From CAVTLG01 sp963802635 (lineage in GTDB: Bacteria > Chloroflexota > Ktedonobacteria > Ktedonobacterales > Ktedonobacteraceae): 64,000 nucleotides of DNA. Of the stretch, positions 52,861 through 62,175 are shown piece by piece. The notes below the pieces were generated by a model. The model had not been told where the DNA came from, did no database searches, and saw nothing but the letters and a program-made list of their open reading frames with translations. The stretch's first letter is position 1; every line of letters starts with the position of its first letter. The translations under genes and the position numbers were made by a program. The stretch spans positions 930,001-994,000 of the forward strand of contig CAWDJJ010000003.1 of the NCBI GenBank assembly GCA_963802635.1, read 5' to 3'.

Positions 52861-53793
52861 TTAGCGACCAGGACGCTTTAACGAGATAACCACGCGACGC
52901 TCTTCACCTTCACCAATGCTCTCTGTGCTGATATCTTTACTATCGGATAAGGCTATGTGCACGATACGTCGTTCGTAAGGCGGCATAGCTTCAAGAGCGA
53001 TAGCGCGATGATAGCTACGTACCTGCTGTGCCACTCGTAAAGCCAACGAGCGCAGATTTTCCTCGCGGCGTTCACGATAGTTCTCGGCATCCACGACGAT
53101 ACGCATGCGGTGCTTGGTGCGATGGCTGACAATCAAACTCACCAGCAGTTGTAATGCGGCCAACGTCTCACCGCGTCGTCCGATGAGTAGACCGAGGTTC
53201 TCATTAATACCATGAATATTGAGCGTCAAAGGATTCGTAGAACGGACCTGTACGGTAGCGTGAATGTTCATATAGCGCAAAATATGTTGCAACACGTCAA
53301 CCGTAATCTCAACATCCTCGCGTGAAGGATGCTCAACATCCTGAAACTCTTGTGCTTCCGTCGCGGGAGCAGATGGCATAGATGGAGTAGGAGAACTGGG
53401 GCTTAGGGCCGGAATAAAAGGCATAGACTCCTCCTCCTCTGCTTCATCGTCCTCCACAAATTCCTCATCGTCCTCATCTATATATTCATCGCTATCTTCA
53501 TCGTCGTCTTCGTCGAATAGTTCCTCTTCATCTTCAGGCAAGGGGACCTCGATATCGCCAGGACCAAGGAGCGCATCAGCCATTTCAGGGGTAATCACAG
53601 CACTTTTGCTTGTGCTTATAGCAGGGTGTACAGTTACGCGCACGCGAGCATCCTTGCTGCCCAGACCAAAGGTGCCACGACTAGGTTCTTGTAAAACTGC
53701 GATATCTACCTCATCACGACGCTTACCCAGGCGCACCAGGGCCTGTGAGATGGCTTCTTCAACACTTTTGCCACTAGCCTCTATGCTTTCCAC
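52861..53793 (-). CDS. jag: Jag/KhpB-type RNA-binding protein
   Basis: A 310-residue RNA-binding protein that works with YidC and cell-envelope control. The N-terminal Jag domain (residues 1-50) starts S-I-E-A-S-G-K-S-V-E-E-A. A very acidic linker follows (about 80-130), then a KH domain with I-G-R-R-G-E-T-L-A-A-L (about 210) and an R3H domain ending S-D-S-K-D-I-S-T-E-S-I-G. The acidic linker is longer than in Firmicutes. The start is GTG at 53793, with AAGGTAACAAAA upstream. It is the last gene of the conserved rpmH-rnpA-yidD-yidC-jag block. Confidence 0.93.
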   Translation of the reverse strand: MESIEASGKSVEEAISQALVRLGKRRDEVDIAVLQEPSRGTFGLGSKDARVRVTVHPAISTSKSAVITPEMADALLGPGDIEVPLPEDEEELFDEDDDEDSDEYIDEDDEEFVEDDEAEEEESMPFIPALSPSSPTPSMPSAPATEAQEFQDVEHPSREDVEITVDVLQHILRYMNIHATVQVRSTNPLTLNIHGINENLGLLIGRRGETLAALQLLVSLIVSHRTKHRMRIVVDAENYRERREENLRSLALRVAQQVRSYHRAIALEAMPPYERRIVHIALSDSKDISTESIGEGEERRVVISLKRPGR

Positions 53794-53863
53794 TTTTGTT
53801 ACCTTGCCTCCCTGTTAAAACTATCATGTGATTGCCCTGTAAACATACAGACGGCAGCCCAAA

Positions 53864-55006
53864 TTAGCGCCGTGCTCGTTGCGCACTGCTACGACGACGG
53901 GCTGACGCACTACCACCACGCTGACGTCGCGTGTATTGTGAAGGGCCATTGCCCGATGGTCGAGGCGAAGTTGAAGTGCGCACATTGTTTGTCGCATCAG
54001 CATCACTATCCACTATGTTATCAGCGATTTCTTCTGTCTCCACTGAGGCATCACTATCCTGGTTTCCATTGCCATTCATGCTGGTTTTGGCAACAGTAGT
54101 GCCATTTCTTGCAATACTGCGCTTTGCTGTACCGTTACTACTGTTACTACCGCTCAAGGCACTCACAGAAGTATTACCTGCAAGGGCCACATTCGACTTC
54201 GGTGTGACTAATAGCGATCCCCAGCCAGTGACAAAGTACTGCTGAGTTGCCTGAAACAGAGCCGAAATTGTCCAGTAAAGAGCCAGACCAGCAGGGAACG
54301 TCAAACCCAGAAAGAATGTGAAGAATGGCATAATATATTGCATCATCTTCATCGTTTGCTGTGAAGGGTCTGGGGGGGCGGCTTTGCCATTGGCAGGAGC
54401 AGGAGCGGTCTTCGGCTGAGACATACGTAATTGTACGAAGGTGGCTAAACCAGCGATGACCGGCAATATATGCGTTGGATCAGGAGATCCAAGGGAGAAT
54501 GCCCACGACCAATTTGTATGCAGGATGGGATTCAGGAATTGCAGCCATGAAAACCATTTGAAACTAATGTCTGGGAAATGCTGATAGATCGCAACGAACG
54601 AGTAAAGGGGTGCGTTAACTGTCGCTAAACTATGTGAAGCATTGCGCAATACGGTATTCAAGGCGAAGTACAGCCCATAGAGTACCGGTAACTGAATCAG
54701 GAGCGGCAGACAACCAGCTAGTGGGTTGACACCGTACTCTTTATAGAGCGCCTGCATCGCCAGGGCCTGCGCTTGCTGATCATTGGCATGTTTTTTCCTG
54801 ATCTCCTGCATCTTAGGTTGTAGGGCCTGATTAGCCTTCATGGATTTAAGCTGCTGTATAGTTAAAGGAAAAAGGATCAACTTAATGACCAACGTCAAAA
54901 CCACAATCGACAAGCCAAAATCACCAAAGAGATGATAAAGCAGCGTGAGAGCGTTGAAAATGGGGAATGTAAAGATTAAATTGAAAACATAACCAATCTG
55001 ACCCAC
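53864..55006 (-). CDS. yidC: YidC/Oxa1 membrane protein insertase
   Basis: A 380-residue insertase that places proteins in the cytoplasmic membrane with or without Sec. Core helices are visible: I-V-V-L-T-L-V-I-K-L-I-L-F-P-L-T with the groove-facing polar residue after P-L-T, the coiled C1 loop (K-M-Q-E-I-R-K-K-H), G-C-L-P-L-L-I-Q-L-P-V-L, and L-A-L-Y-W-T-I-S. The large periplasmic domain of proteobacterial YidC is absent, as in Gram-positives and Chloroflexota. The C-terminal 120 residues are a Ser/Asn-rich and finally Arg-rich tail that may bind ribosomes. The GTG at 55006 is supported by AGGAATTTTCTC. Confidence 0.95.
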   Translation of the reverse strand: MGQIGYVFNLIFTFPIFNALTLLYHLFGDFGLSIVVLTLVIKLILFPLTIQQLKSMKANQALQPKMQEIRKKHANDQQAQALAMQALYKEYGVNPLAGCLPLLIQLPVLYGLYFALNTVLRNASHSLATVNAPLYSFVAIYQHFPDISFKWFSWLQFLNPILHTNWSWAFSLGSPDPTHILPVIAGLATFVQLRMSQPKTAPAPANGKAAPPDPSQQTMKMMQYIMPFFTFFLGLTFPAGLALYWTISALFQATQQYFVTGWGSLLVTPKSNVALAGNTSVSALSGSNSSNGTAKRSIARNGTTVAKTSMNGNGNQDSDASVETEEIADNIVDSDADATNNVRTSTSPRPSGNGPSQYTRRQRGGSASARRRSSAQRARR

Positions 55007-55030
55007 GAGAAAATTCCTGCCTTCCTTGAT

Positions 55031-55258
55031 CTAGTGGCCCCAGGCTTCGGGGACTGGATCATAGAGGTTGCCGTGATAAAAGGGCTGACAGCGGCCAATG
55101 CGTTTAATGGTCAACCATCCACCACGCAAAAAGCCAAAGCGTTGAATAGCCTCATATCCATAATGAGAACACGAGGGAGTAAACCGACACGATGGAGGCA
55201 GGATCACCGACAGCGTGTGCTGATAAAGACGGATTAAACCAAGTGCAATGTATTTCAT
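55031..55258 (-). CDS. yidD: Membrane protein insertion efficiency factor YidD
   Basis: A 75-residue protein with the family pattern: L-I-R-L-Y-Q-H-T-L-S, then P-S-C-R-F-T-P-S-C-S-H-Y and R-C-Q-P-F, with all three conserved Cys. It helps YidC-dependent insertion and lies at the inner face of the membrane through an amphipathic helix. It stands between rnpA and yidC as in most bacteria. The stop is 24 bp before the yidC start. Confidence 0.95.
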   Translation of the reverse strand: MKYIALGLIRLYQHTLSVILPPSCRFTPSCSHYGYEAIQRFGFLRGGWLTIKRIGRCQPFYHGNLYDPVPEAWGH

Positions 55259-55298
55259 GTTCAGAACCCCTGCGGATATTCAACCACTCGTTTCCGCG

Positions 55299-55652
55299 CT
55301 ATTGGGAGTATGCGATCAGACGAGCACGACGTAAGAGCATGACTATTTCCTGCGTAAGTATAGGCAAGCGAACGCCAACAATCGGGTTTTTAGCGCTAAA
55401 CACTAGATCCCACCCTGGCGGAATATCAGCGAGAATAGGTCGAATTGCCTCAGAAAGTAACCGTTTAATATAATTACGCTCGACTGCATGTTTTGAGATG
55501 CGTTTACTCACCACAAAACCAATGCGCACTAACGCTTGATCATTTGGTGCGTACGTGAGGATAAGCAGCCGGGATGTGATAAAACGTCCCTGCTGCCTTA
55601 CTCGCTGAAAATCACTACTTTTACGCAAGCGCAATGCACGAGAGAGAGCCAT
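55299..55652 (-). CDS. rnpA: Ribonuclease P protein component
   Basis: A 117-residue basic protein subunit of RNase P, which trims the 5' ends of pre-tRNAs. It starts L-R-L-R-K-S-S-D-F-Q-R-V and carries the RNR-type signature in V-E-R-N-Y-I-K-R-L-L-S-E-A. Length is typical. It lies 17 bp after rpmH and 40 bp before yidD, in the standard order. Confidence 0.95.
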   Translation of the reverse strand: MALSRALRLRKSSDFQRVRQQGRFITSRLLILTYAPNDQALVRIGFVVSKRISKHAVERNYIKRLLSEAIRPILADIPPGWDLVFSAKNPIVGVRLPILTQEIVMLLRRARLIAYSQ

Positions 55653-55669
55653 AATAAATTAACGGTCAA

Positions 55670-55804
55670 CTAGACCGTTAAGCTCCAACGCCCTTTTGCG
55701 CGACGAGCTTTGAGCACACGCCGCCCGTTACGGGTAGACATGCGCTTCATAAAACCATGTTCACGTTTGCGCGGTATGCGCTTTGGTTGCCAGGTGCGTT
55801 TCAT
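55670..55804 (-). CDS. rpmH: 50S ribosomal protein L34
   Basis: A 44-residue very basic ribosomal protein: M-K-R-T-W-Q-P-K-R-I-P-R-K-R-E-H-G-F, then M-S-T-R-N-G-R-R-V-L-K-A-R-R-A-K-G-R. It begins at ATG 55804 and ends 17 bp before rnpA. It heads the conserved operon and is read from a consensus promoter at 55843-55871. The usual neighbour dnaA is not found on its other side, where a signalling cluster lies instead. Confidence 0.96.
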   Translation of the reverse strand: MKRTWQPKRIPRKREHGFMKRMSTRNGRRVLKARRAKGRWSLTV

Positions 55805-55842
55805 AAAATCCTCTTAAAGCCTCCACTTAAGATATCTCGTTG

Positions 55843-55871
55843 ATTATAACGAGTATAGTGCTTGCTGTCAA
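55843..55871 (-). promoter_or_regulatory. Consensus sigma-70 promoter of the rpmH operon
   Basis: On the minus strand a perfect TTGACA (55866-55871) and a perfect TATAAT (55843-55848) are separated by exactly 17 bp, 38 bp before the rpmH start. It is the best promoter in the window, consistent with high expression of a ribosomal-protein operon. Confidence 0.85.
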
Positions 55872-55894
55872 TTCTCACTCAGAGACAGGGTACT

Positions 55895-56542
55895 CTACGG
55901 CGTTTTAAAACGCAGAAGTACACGGCCCAGCCTGACCTCGTCATTATCATTCAGCGCTGTTGGCGTCTTGGGTGCCAGGCGCTGACGATTGAGGAACGTG
56001 AAGTTTGTACTGTTATCATCTTCCAGGTAGTACTGTCCATTTTCAACAAAGATGCGGGCGTGTAAGCGTGAAACGCCACCTTCTTCACCGCCATGCGGCA
56101 CCAGATCTACATCTGGGAAGCTCTGGCTCAAGGCATCCTCACGACCAATGGTTATAATATCCTTGCCTGACAGATCGAACTCCTGATTATCCGCTTCGAC
56201 AATCAGTCGTGCCTCTAAGTTAGAGGCCGTAGCTGCAACTGGTGCAGGCACCACGGTCGCTGCGCCAGACTGATCGGGCGCAGGCACTGCCGCGGGAGCA
56301 GACGCAGGCACGGGAGCGCCTAGTAGGCTGACACCACAGTTCGAACAAAATGTCTCCCCAGCAGGGTTGACAGCGCCACAAGATGGGCAAGCCTGTGTCC
56401 CCGTCGGTGCAGCGGGAGCCGCCGTCACTACCGGAGCAACGGTCTGGACGGCAGGAGCAGCGGTATTGAGCGGCTCGCCGCATTCATCACAAAACGCTGA
56501 TCCATCAGGATTTTCATGACCTAAAGAACATTGTACTGACAT
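55895..56542 (-). CDS. Zinc-ribbon and FHA-domain protein
   Basis: A 215-residue phosphopeptide-binding protein. Two zinc ribbons lie at the N-terminus: C-S-L-G-H-E-N-P-D...C-D-E-C-G and C-P-S-C-G-A...C-S-N-C-G. An Ala/Pro/Val-rich linker (about 80-108) joins them to an FHA domain (about 110-215) with I-T-I-G-R-E-D, V-S-R-L-H-A-R-I and D-N-S-T-N-F-T. The typical N-G of the last FHA motif is N-F-T here, a small deviation. FHA domains bind phosphothreonine, so it is a likely target or reader for the kinase at 59949-62014. It is the last gene of the signalling cluster. Confidence 0.9.
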   Translation of the reverse strand: MSVQCSLGHENPDGSAFCDECGEPLNTAAPAVQTVAPVVTAAPAAPTGTQACPSCGAVNPAGETFCSNCGVSLLGAPVPASAPAAVPAPDQSGAATVVPAPVAATASNLEARLIVEADNQEFDLSGKDIITIGREDALSQSFPDVDLVPHGGEEGGVSRLHARIFVENGQYYLEDDNSTNFTFLNRQRLAPKTPTALNDNDEVRLGRVLLRFKTP

Positions 56543-56609
56543 AAGAATCTATCCTTCCTCTGTCGCAAGTTATTGACAATTTTTCTCTATCTCTATAAGA
56601 GTGGGTCTG

Positions 56610-56776
56610 ATACCCATAGGCATTCAGAAACGCGTTCTTATTCCGCCTGGCAACGCGGCTGTCGCCGCTAGCTTCGCTCATGTGGCGGAGCGGAGTCCGC
56701 CTTCGGCTCATCTGACAGAGCGGAGGTTGCTAGAACTGTGCTGCCGCACATTTCTCATCTGAATGTAAGGCAACAT
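56610..56776 (+). repeat. Dispersed palindromic repeat, long copy (167 bp)
   Basis: Left arm ATACCCATAGGCATTCAGA (56610-56628) and right arm TCTGAATGTAAGGCAACAT (56758-56776) enclose a GC-rich core with nested stems around GGCGGAGCGGAGTCCGCC. It also has a GTTGCTAGAACTGTGCTGCC segment shared with the copy at 18471-18553. It fills the gap between the FHA and VWA genes. Confidence 0.82.
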
Positions 56777-56790
56777 GACAGTGAAACCAT

Positions 56791-58029
56791 TTAAGGTAAC
56801 AAATCGTCCAGGCGCTGAGTCAACTTGCGTGTTTTGTTGCCGATTGATTTTACTTGTTCTTGCGAAATCTGCTGACCCTGGTTGATCTGCTCGATAGCAT
56901 CAAGCGTTTCCGCGTCAAGAACGCGGGTAACGTTCGGGGCAAGGCGCGTCGTAGCTTTGCCTGTGCGTTTGTATTCATCCAGGATGCGCGTCACCAGGCG
57001 CTGGGCATTGGACTTTTCAGCGAAGTTCATCACCAACGCGTTGACCGGCGCAGTTTGATTGCTGTCTGTACTAAACGTTACTTTAATATCTTCGCGCACT
57101 TTTTCACTTGTCAGGCCGACTAGTGGCACGTCATAGGATAACTCAGCCTGCGCAATACGGAAAAGGCCAGCCGGTCGCGGATCAATCATCAACTCAACCA
57201 GCGCGGACTGTGCCGTGTCCTTTTCCAGATCACCCAGCGGGATTACCACCTGGCGGTCAGATAAAGCGGACCCATCAACATCGCGAATGATAGGCAAGAC
57301 TTTTACCGCTTTCCTGGGCGTCACACCAGCAGGCAGGCGTAAAGTCAGGGTCGCATTTCGCACTGCAACCGCGACGGCGCTTTGTATCTGCTGCTCAAAA
57401 ATGGTCATCGCATCCGCAGGTGAACGGATAAATTCAGCAGGCATACCACCACTAAGCTGGCCGACATCGTCCAGCAGACCCTCATCCCAGTCGGAGCCGA
57501 TACCCAATGGGTGGATCGAAATGCCAGTTTCAACTGCATCGCGCGCAAGCTGGCGGCAGCGATCAGTATCGCCATAAGTGACGCCATCGGTCAACAAGAT
57601 CATACGGTTGACCGCGTTAGGAATATTCCAGCGACGCAACTCGCCTAAACCGTGCATCATGCCAAGCGACATCGTTGTACCGCCAGCGTCCTGGATACGG
57701 TCAATTGCCGCTTTCATACCCGGCTTATCATTCGCAGGCATAGATGGAATAATCACCTGGGCGGTATCGTCAAAAATGACAACAGAAATGTAGTCAGTCG
57801 GCTCCAGACGATCTATGACCATCTTGACAGCTTCACGTACATTTCTCAGCTTGGCACCTTTCATAGAGCCAGAATGGTCAATCACGAGAGCAAAATTCAA
57901 GGGCATCCGTACCTGCGCCATCAATGCAGTCGGTTTTGCTTCTAATAAAACATATGCAAGCTGGCTTCCACCAGTTACAGGCATAAAATCTTTGCCCAAC
58001 TGGTGTGCCAGAGTTACTTCTCCGGGCAT
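56791..58029 (-). CDS. VWA-domain protein
   Basis: A 412-residue cytoplasmic protein with a von Willebrand factor A domain at about residues 40-225. The metal-ion-dependent adhesion site is intact: V-I-D-H-S-G-S-M-K-G, a Thr in G-G-T-T-M-S, and L-L-T-D-G-V-T-Y-G-D. The C-terminal half is beta-rich, then helical. Similar VWA proteins sit beside PP2C phosphatases and Ser/Thr kinases in Chloroflexota and cyanobacteria, where they may assemble the signalling complex. GAAAGGAGC precedes the ATG at 58029. There is no signal peptide. Confidence 0.9.
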   Translation of the reverse strand: MPGEVTLAHQLGKDFMPVTGGSQLAYVLLEAKPTALMAQVRMPLNFALVIDHSGSMKGAKLRNVREAVKMVIDRLEPTDYISVVIFDDTAQVIIPSMPANDKPGMKAAIDRIQDAGGTTMSLGMMHGLGELRRWNIPNAVNRMILLTDGVTYGDTDRCRQLARDAVETGISIHPLGIGSDWDEGLLDDVGQLSGGMPAEFIRSPADAMTIFEQQIQSAVAVAVRNATLTLRLPAGVTPRKAVKVLPIIRDVDGSALSDRQVVIPLGDLEKDTAQSALVELMIDPRPAGLFRIAQAELSYDVPLVGLTSEKVREDIKVTFSTDSNQTAPVNALVMNFAEKSNAQRLVTRILDEYKRTGKATTRLAPNVTRVLDAETLDAIEQINQGQQISQEQVKSIGNKTRKLTQRLDDLLP

Positions 58030-58074
58030 ATTCGATCAGCTCCTTTCGCATTCGGCTGGCCCTAGTATATCATA

Positions 58075-59268
58075 TCAGCGCACAAAAACGACAACGGCGC
58101 TTACATTGTCTTCACCACCATTAGTATTAGCGGCCTCGATTAACTGTGTACATGCCGTCTGTGGATCAGTCGCATTATTCAGAATATCAGTGATTTGAGG
58201 ATCTCGAACCATCTCCCATAGGCCGTCAGAGCAGCTTAACAGGACATCGCCCGGGTGAACCTGTTGTTTGAATACATCAATTTGCACATTCAGCTTATCA
58301 CCTATACTGCGATAAATCTGGCTACGTTGTGGATGTGTATAGACATCATCTGGCTCTATCAAGCCTCCAGCGACTAATTGTCCGACAAGCGAATGGTCGT
58401 TTGTCAATTGGTATATTTTTTGATCTCGTAATATGTACGTACGACTGTCGCCTACGTTAAAGATATACGCAAGATCTCCCACCAGCATAAAGCCTGTGAG
58501 CGTGGAACCCATGTCAGACTTCTCTTGTTGATTGAACTGGCAAAGCGCCGTGTTGGCATCTTCAACCGCGCCCTGAACAAGCGTAAGCAGACCTTCATCG
58601 TCGAGCGTTTTCACGGCCTCGCCAGTCTTTTCTGCACTCAGCGGAGGCATAAGCAATTCATGCACAATACGCTCGGCAATGGTATTCACAGTCATACGAC
58701 TGGCTCCCTGTCCATTCGCGTGCCCTCCCATGCCGTCTGCCACAATAAACACACCTGCGGGAGATGCTATCGATTCATGAACGCGCTCAAACAGCAAAAT
58801 AAAGGTGCTATCCTCGTTTGGTTCGGAGCTACGTAACATTCCAGCATCAGAGCTACAGGAAGCAATCACGTGGACGCCGTTGGGAAACTCGTTTTGCGTC
58901 GCTTGTGGTTGCTCAATCACATAAGTCAACCCGTGTTCGACTAGTGTATTGATCATAGTGCCATGTAAAACGTGTTCATCTTGCGTAGAAGCTGTGGAAG
59001 GCGAATATTCGTGCATAATATATGCGGCATCAAGCAGCTCCGCGCCGCAGTCGTTACAAAACGCATCGCCTTCACTGTTTTCTTCTGAACCACAATTCCA
59101 GCAGTGCAGGTATCCCTTGTGGTCGGTAACAGCATAGATGTGCTCCTCATCGGCCTCGCTGACCACCTGCGTGATTTCATAGCGTTCTCCGATAATTGTG
59201 CCGGTATTTAGCACCGGGAAATGCCCTGCCGCCTGATCTGGCGTTGTGCTACCTGTTGTTTGCTCCAC
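58075..59268 (-). CDS. PP2C-type protein phosphatase with N-terminal zinc ribbon
   Basis: A 397-residue metal-dependent Ser/Thr phosphatase. After an N-terminal region with G-T-I-I-G-E-R-Y-E-I comes a zinc ribbon C-W-N-C-G...C-N-D-C-G (about 55-80). A PP2C domain covers about 140-395 with V-A-D-G-M-G-G-H, G-S-T-L-T-G, N-V-G-D-S-R-T-Y and G-G-E-D-N-V-S-A-V. All metal-binding Asp are present. The GTG at 59268 follows AGAGGGGGATCAT but lies inside the end of the upstream zinc-ribbon gene. The same frame stays open and Ala/Ser-rich upstream of it, suggesting that the two genes were once one. Confidence 0.9.
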   Translation of the reverse strand: MEQTTGSTTPDQAAGHFPVLNTGTIIGERYEITQVVSEADEEHIYAVTDHKGYLHCWNCGSEENSEGDAFCNDCGAELLDAAYIMHEYSPSTASTQDEHVLHGTMINTLVEHGLTYVIEQPQATQNEFPNGVHVIASCSSDAGMLRSSEPNEDSTFILLFERVHESIASPAGVFIVADGMGGHANGQGASRMTVNTIAERIVHELLMPPLSAEKTGEAVKTLDDEGLLTLVQGAVEDANTALCQFNQQEKSDMGSTLTGFMLVGDLAYIFNVGDSRTYILRDQKIYQLTNDHSLVGQLVAGGLIEPDDVYTHPQRSQIYRSIGDKLNVQIDVFKQQVHPGDVLLSCSDGLWEMVRDPQITDILNNATDPQTACTQLIEAANTNGGEDNVSAVVVFVR

Positions 59269-59935
59269 ATGATCCCCCTCTGCAGCTATGGAGGTGTCTT
59301 CTGCGGATGCGGATGTCGTAGCAGATTCTCGCTACCGCCGCAGGAGTAGCCTCCTGTATACCTGGACTATCGTTATTTTGGTCGGTTGGGCCAGATACAT
59401 TCCTGGGTGTATCAGTCGCCTCTTCTTCTACATCAGCAGGCGGTTGCGCAGCTTCCTGTGTATCTGCACTTTGTGGAGGTACAAGCATAGTTGGTTGATC
59501 TGCGGCGTAATAATCCGATGTTGCTTGCTCCTGAGTATCAAAACCTGATGCAGATGTGAAGAGTATCGTAGGCTGGTCGGTGATATCATACACTGATGAC
59601 TGTTGCTCCTCCTGAGTGAGTTCCTGTTGCCAACGATGTGTATGATAAGCAAGCATCTGCTGTGGCGGAAGAATCTGCGTTGGTGCCAGGCTGACGTCAT
59701 CAAGGATGTTGTCAGCCTGCCCCGGCACCTGAGTCTGCTTTCCCACCGGCTGAGCAGCAGTATTATGAGTATCCGGTACCTGTACCGGCTCCTGCGCAGG
59801 CGATGGAACAGCTTGCGCCTGCTCAGTAGTGACTGGCTCTTCTACCTGCTCGGGTTCATTCGTCAGGAGACGTCCACAGCCTTTACAGAATTTAGCATTG
59901 TCACGATTTGGTGTATGACACAACGGACAGAGCAT
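59249..59935 (-). CDS. Zinc-ribbon protein with Gln/Pro-rich linker, probably frameshifted
   Basis: A zinc ribbon (C-P-L-C-H...C-K-G-C-G, residues 2-22) is followed by about 190 residues of low-complexity Gln/Pro/Thr/Glu sequence. The last 27 residues switch abruptly to a basic, Arg/Cys/His-rich stretch (I-R-I-R-R-R-H-L-H-S-C-R), unlike the rest. In another frame the same DNA reads E-S-A-T-T-S-A-S-A-E-D-T, matching the composition and running in frame into the PP2C phosphatase. A one-base indel near 59325 probably split a single zinc-ribbon-linker-PP2C protein of about 620 residues. The ATG at 59935 follows AGGAGGGCAGTG. Confidence 0.7.
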   Translation of the reverse strand: MLCPLCHTPNRDNAKFCKGCGRLLTNEPEQVEEPVTTEQAQAVPSPAQEPVQVPDTHNTAAQPVGKQTQVPGQADNILDDVSLAPTQILPPQQMLAYHTHRWQQELTQEEQQSSVYDITDQPTILFTSASGFDTQEQATSDYYAADQPTMLVPPQSADTQEAAQPPADVEEEATDTPRNVSGPTDQNNDSPGIQEATPAAVARICYDIRIRRRHLHSCRGGSCGANNR

Positions 59936-59948
59936 CACTGCCCTCCTT

Positions 59949-62014
59949 TTAAAGTTGCTTTTTTAACCTGATGGCCTCGGCATTTTTTGGATCACGCTGC
60001 AAAACTTCGTTCACCATCTGTCGGGCTTCAACTTTTCGATTCAGTTTGAGATAACACGTAGCCATGGCTGTAAAGATTTCGGGAGCGTAAGCACCTCCTT
60101 GCGCGCCCGTTCCAATGCGCTTAAGGCGAACGTCCATTCTCTCTCGCGCATATGAGCACGTCCTAACTCATACCAGCCTTCCCATAGCAATGGGTCGATT
60201 GTCGTTGCCTGGCGCAACACTTTGACGGCGGACAGGGTCTGTTTCTGTTCAAGATAGAGACGGCCAAGTGCCACCAGAATGAGCACATGGTCAGGATTGA
60301 TGCGTAAGCCATCCTGAAAATGTACTTCTGCCTCACGTGTGTTGCCCTGCTCCAGCGCTACCAACCCTAGCTGATAATGAATCGCCGGATCTTGCGGGGT
60401 CAAGGCAAGCGCCTTTTTGAAAGCAGATGTTGCCTGGGGATACAATGCCAGGTCACGATAACACATGCCTAACTGGAAATGGGCGTCTAGCGCATCTGAC
60501 TTGAGGCGCAACGCTTCTTCGAAGTATTGCGTGGCCTGGGTCATATGCTTGTTGAAAGCTCGCCTGTCGGTTTTGCGGACAGCTTGTCCATACTGTCGAT
60601 AGGCCCGACCAAGATTGTAGAGGATATCGTAAGATGGTCCTCCCCGATTTTGCGCTAACTTGAACTGGTTGATCGCTTCGGTATATTTTTTGTTGCTCAA
60701 GTTCTGCAAACCCAGGCGATAGGCTGCGGTAGGATCACTGCTCACAGGCGTACCCGGGGGTTGAGCTTGCATTGCGTTAGGTTGTATAGGTTGAGCCTGA
60801 ATCGTATGAGACTGTACTGGTCGCGCTTGCATTGTGTTAGATTGTACTGGTCGCGCTCGGATAGGCTGTGGTACGGGCCGGGCCTGTATTGCTCCATGTG
60901 CCACTTGCGCGCGAATTTGTGGAGGCGCAATCGCTGCTCCCTGGACAAGAGGTTGCCCATCACGCTTACAGAATTTGGCACCCGGACGATTTTGAAAACC
61001 GCACTTGGGGCAAATCACACCGACGGCTGTACTACTAGTATAATAATTGCCATTGCTGGGCACAATAATGGTAGAGTTCGGTGACATCGCCGGGATCTGT
61101 ATCGTGCTCGATGCAGGTAAACACTGCTGCAAGGCGACGCGCATGGCTTCGGCATTCTGGAAACGTTGTGTCGGACTCTGTTGCATAGCTTTGCAGATCA
61201 CTTGTTCCACTGGGCATACCACTTTTCCGCTCACCATAACAGTGCGCAAGCGCGGATTCTTCGCCAGGATAGCTCCCGGCGCAGGCGTCTGGATCGGATC
61301 TGGTTCATAATTGGTGAGCAGGTGATACATTGTGGCACCCAATGAGTAAATGTCGGAACGCGCGTCTGTTTGCACCAATTGCCCAGGATTTTGCGCGGAA
61401 CGACGCTGACCAGGAGCAGTAATTGAACCCAGGTGCTCTGGCGACGCATAAGAGATGGTACCCAGATTCTCAGTATTTGTGCGCTTGTTAGGATCAAAGC
61501 GACGTGCGATACCAAAATCGATGAGTTGTACCTCGTTATCCGTCGTAATCATGATATTGCCCGGCTTCAAGTCGCGCAGGATAATCGGCGGATTGCGCGT
61601 ATGAATATAGGTGAGTGCTTCGCAAACCTGCATCATCCAGCGAGTCACCTGCTCTTCCGGCAATGGTCCCTTCGACTGCTCCAGAATCTTCTCCAGGCTG
61701 CGCCCCGATACAAACTCCATGACGAAGTAATAGTTCCCGCGATCCTGAAATGGCAGTGTAAGAGCGGCGATCCGTGGATGCTTGAGACCACGTAGCAAGG
61801 CAATCTCTTTGTTGAAACGCTCAATCGCAGAGCGGCGATCTTCTTCACTGGTGTTGGGATTGATCAGTAGCTCTTTTACCGCGTAATAGTACGGAGGTGA
61901 GCCAGGAGGGGTACCTACCTGCTCCACTTTGTAGACCGTGCCCATACCACCTTCGCCGAGAATCTGCACAATTTTGAATTTTCCGTCAAGAACAGTACCT
62001 ACTGGGAGAGCCAT
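59949..62014 (-). CDS. Ser/Thr protein kinase with zinc ribbon and TPR repeats, C-terminal frameshift
   Basis: An N-terminal Hanks-type kinase domain (residues about 8-270) has G-E-G-G-M-G-T-V, the V-K of Y-Y-A-V-K-E-L, a catalytic loop L-R-D-L-K-P-G-N (Leu in place of the usual His), and D-F-G. Next come a zinc ribbon C-P-K-C-G...C-K-R-D, and a run of Q-A-R-P-V-Q-type repeats. At least six TPR units follow to the end. The uninterrupted frame ends at 60041 in an odd tail. Adding one G near 60103 restores R-K-G-G-A-Y-A-P-E-I-F-T-A-M-A-T and one more TPR, ending at 59949. The ATG at 62014 has GGAGAAGA; an upstream TTG is less likely. No membrane helix, so a cytoplasmic kinase. Confidence 0.88.
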
Positions 62015-62175
62015 ACTATCATCTTCTCCAAATGTGCTCAACGAACTGAGTGCACCTGATGCATACCCAACTCACTGTTATTGCTCGCTTATCACTGTGT
62101 TGCCCGCAAATGCTGTGCGCCAGGAGATACGAGCCTGCCTGCTTTGGTGGTCTGCACACAGGATGCTGTCACTAA

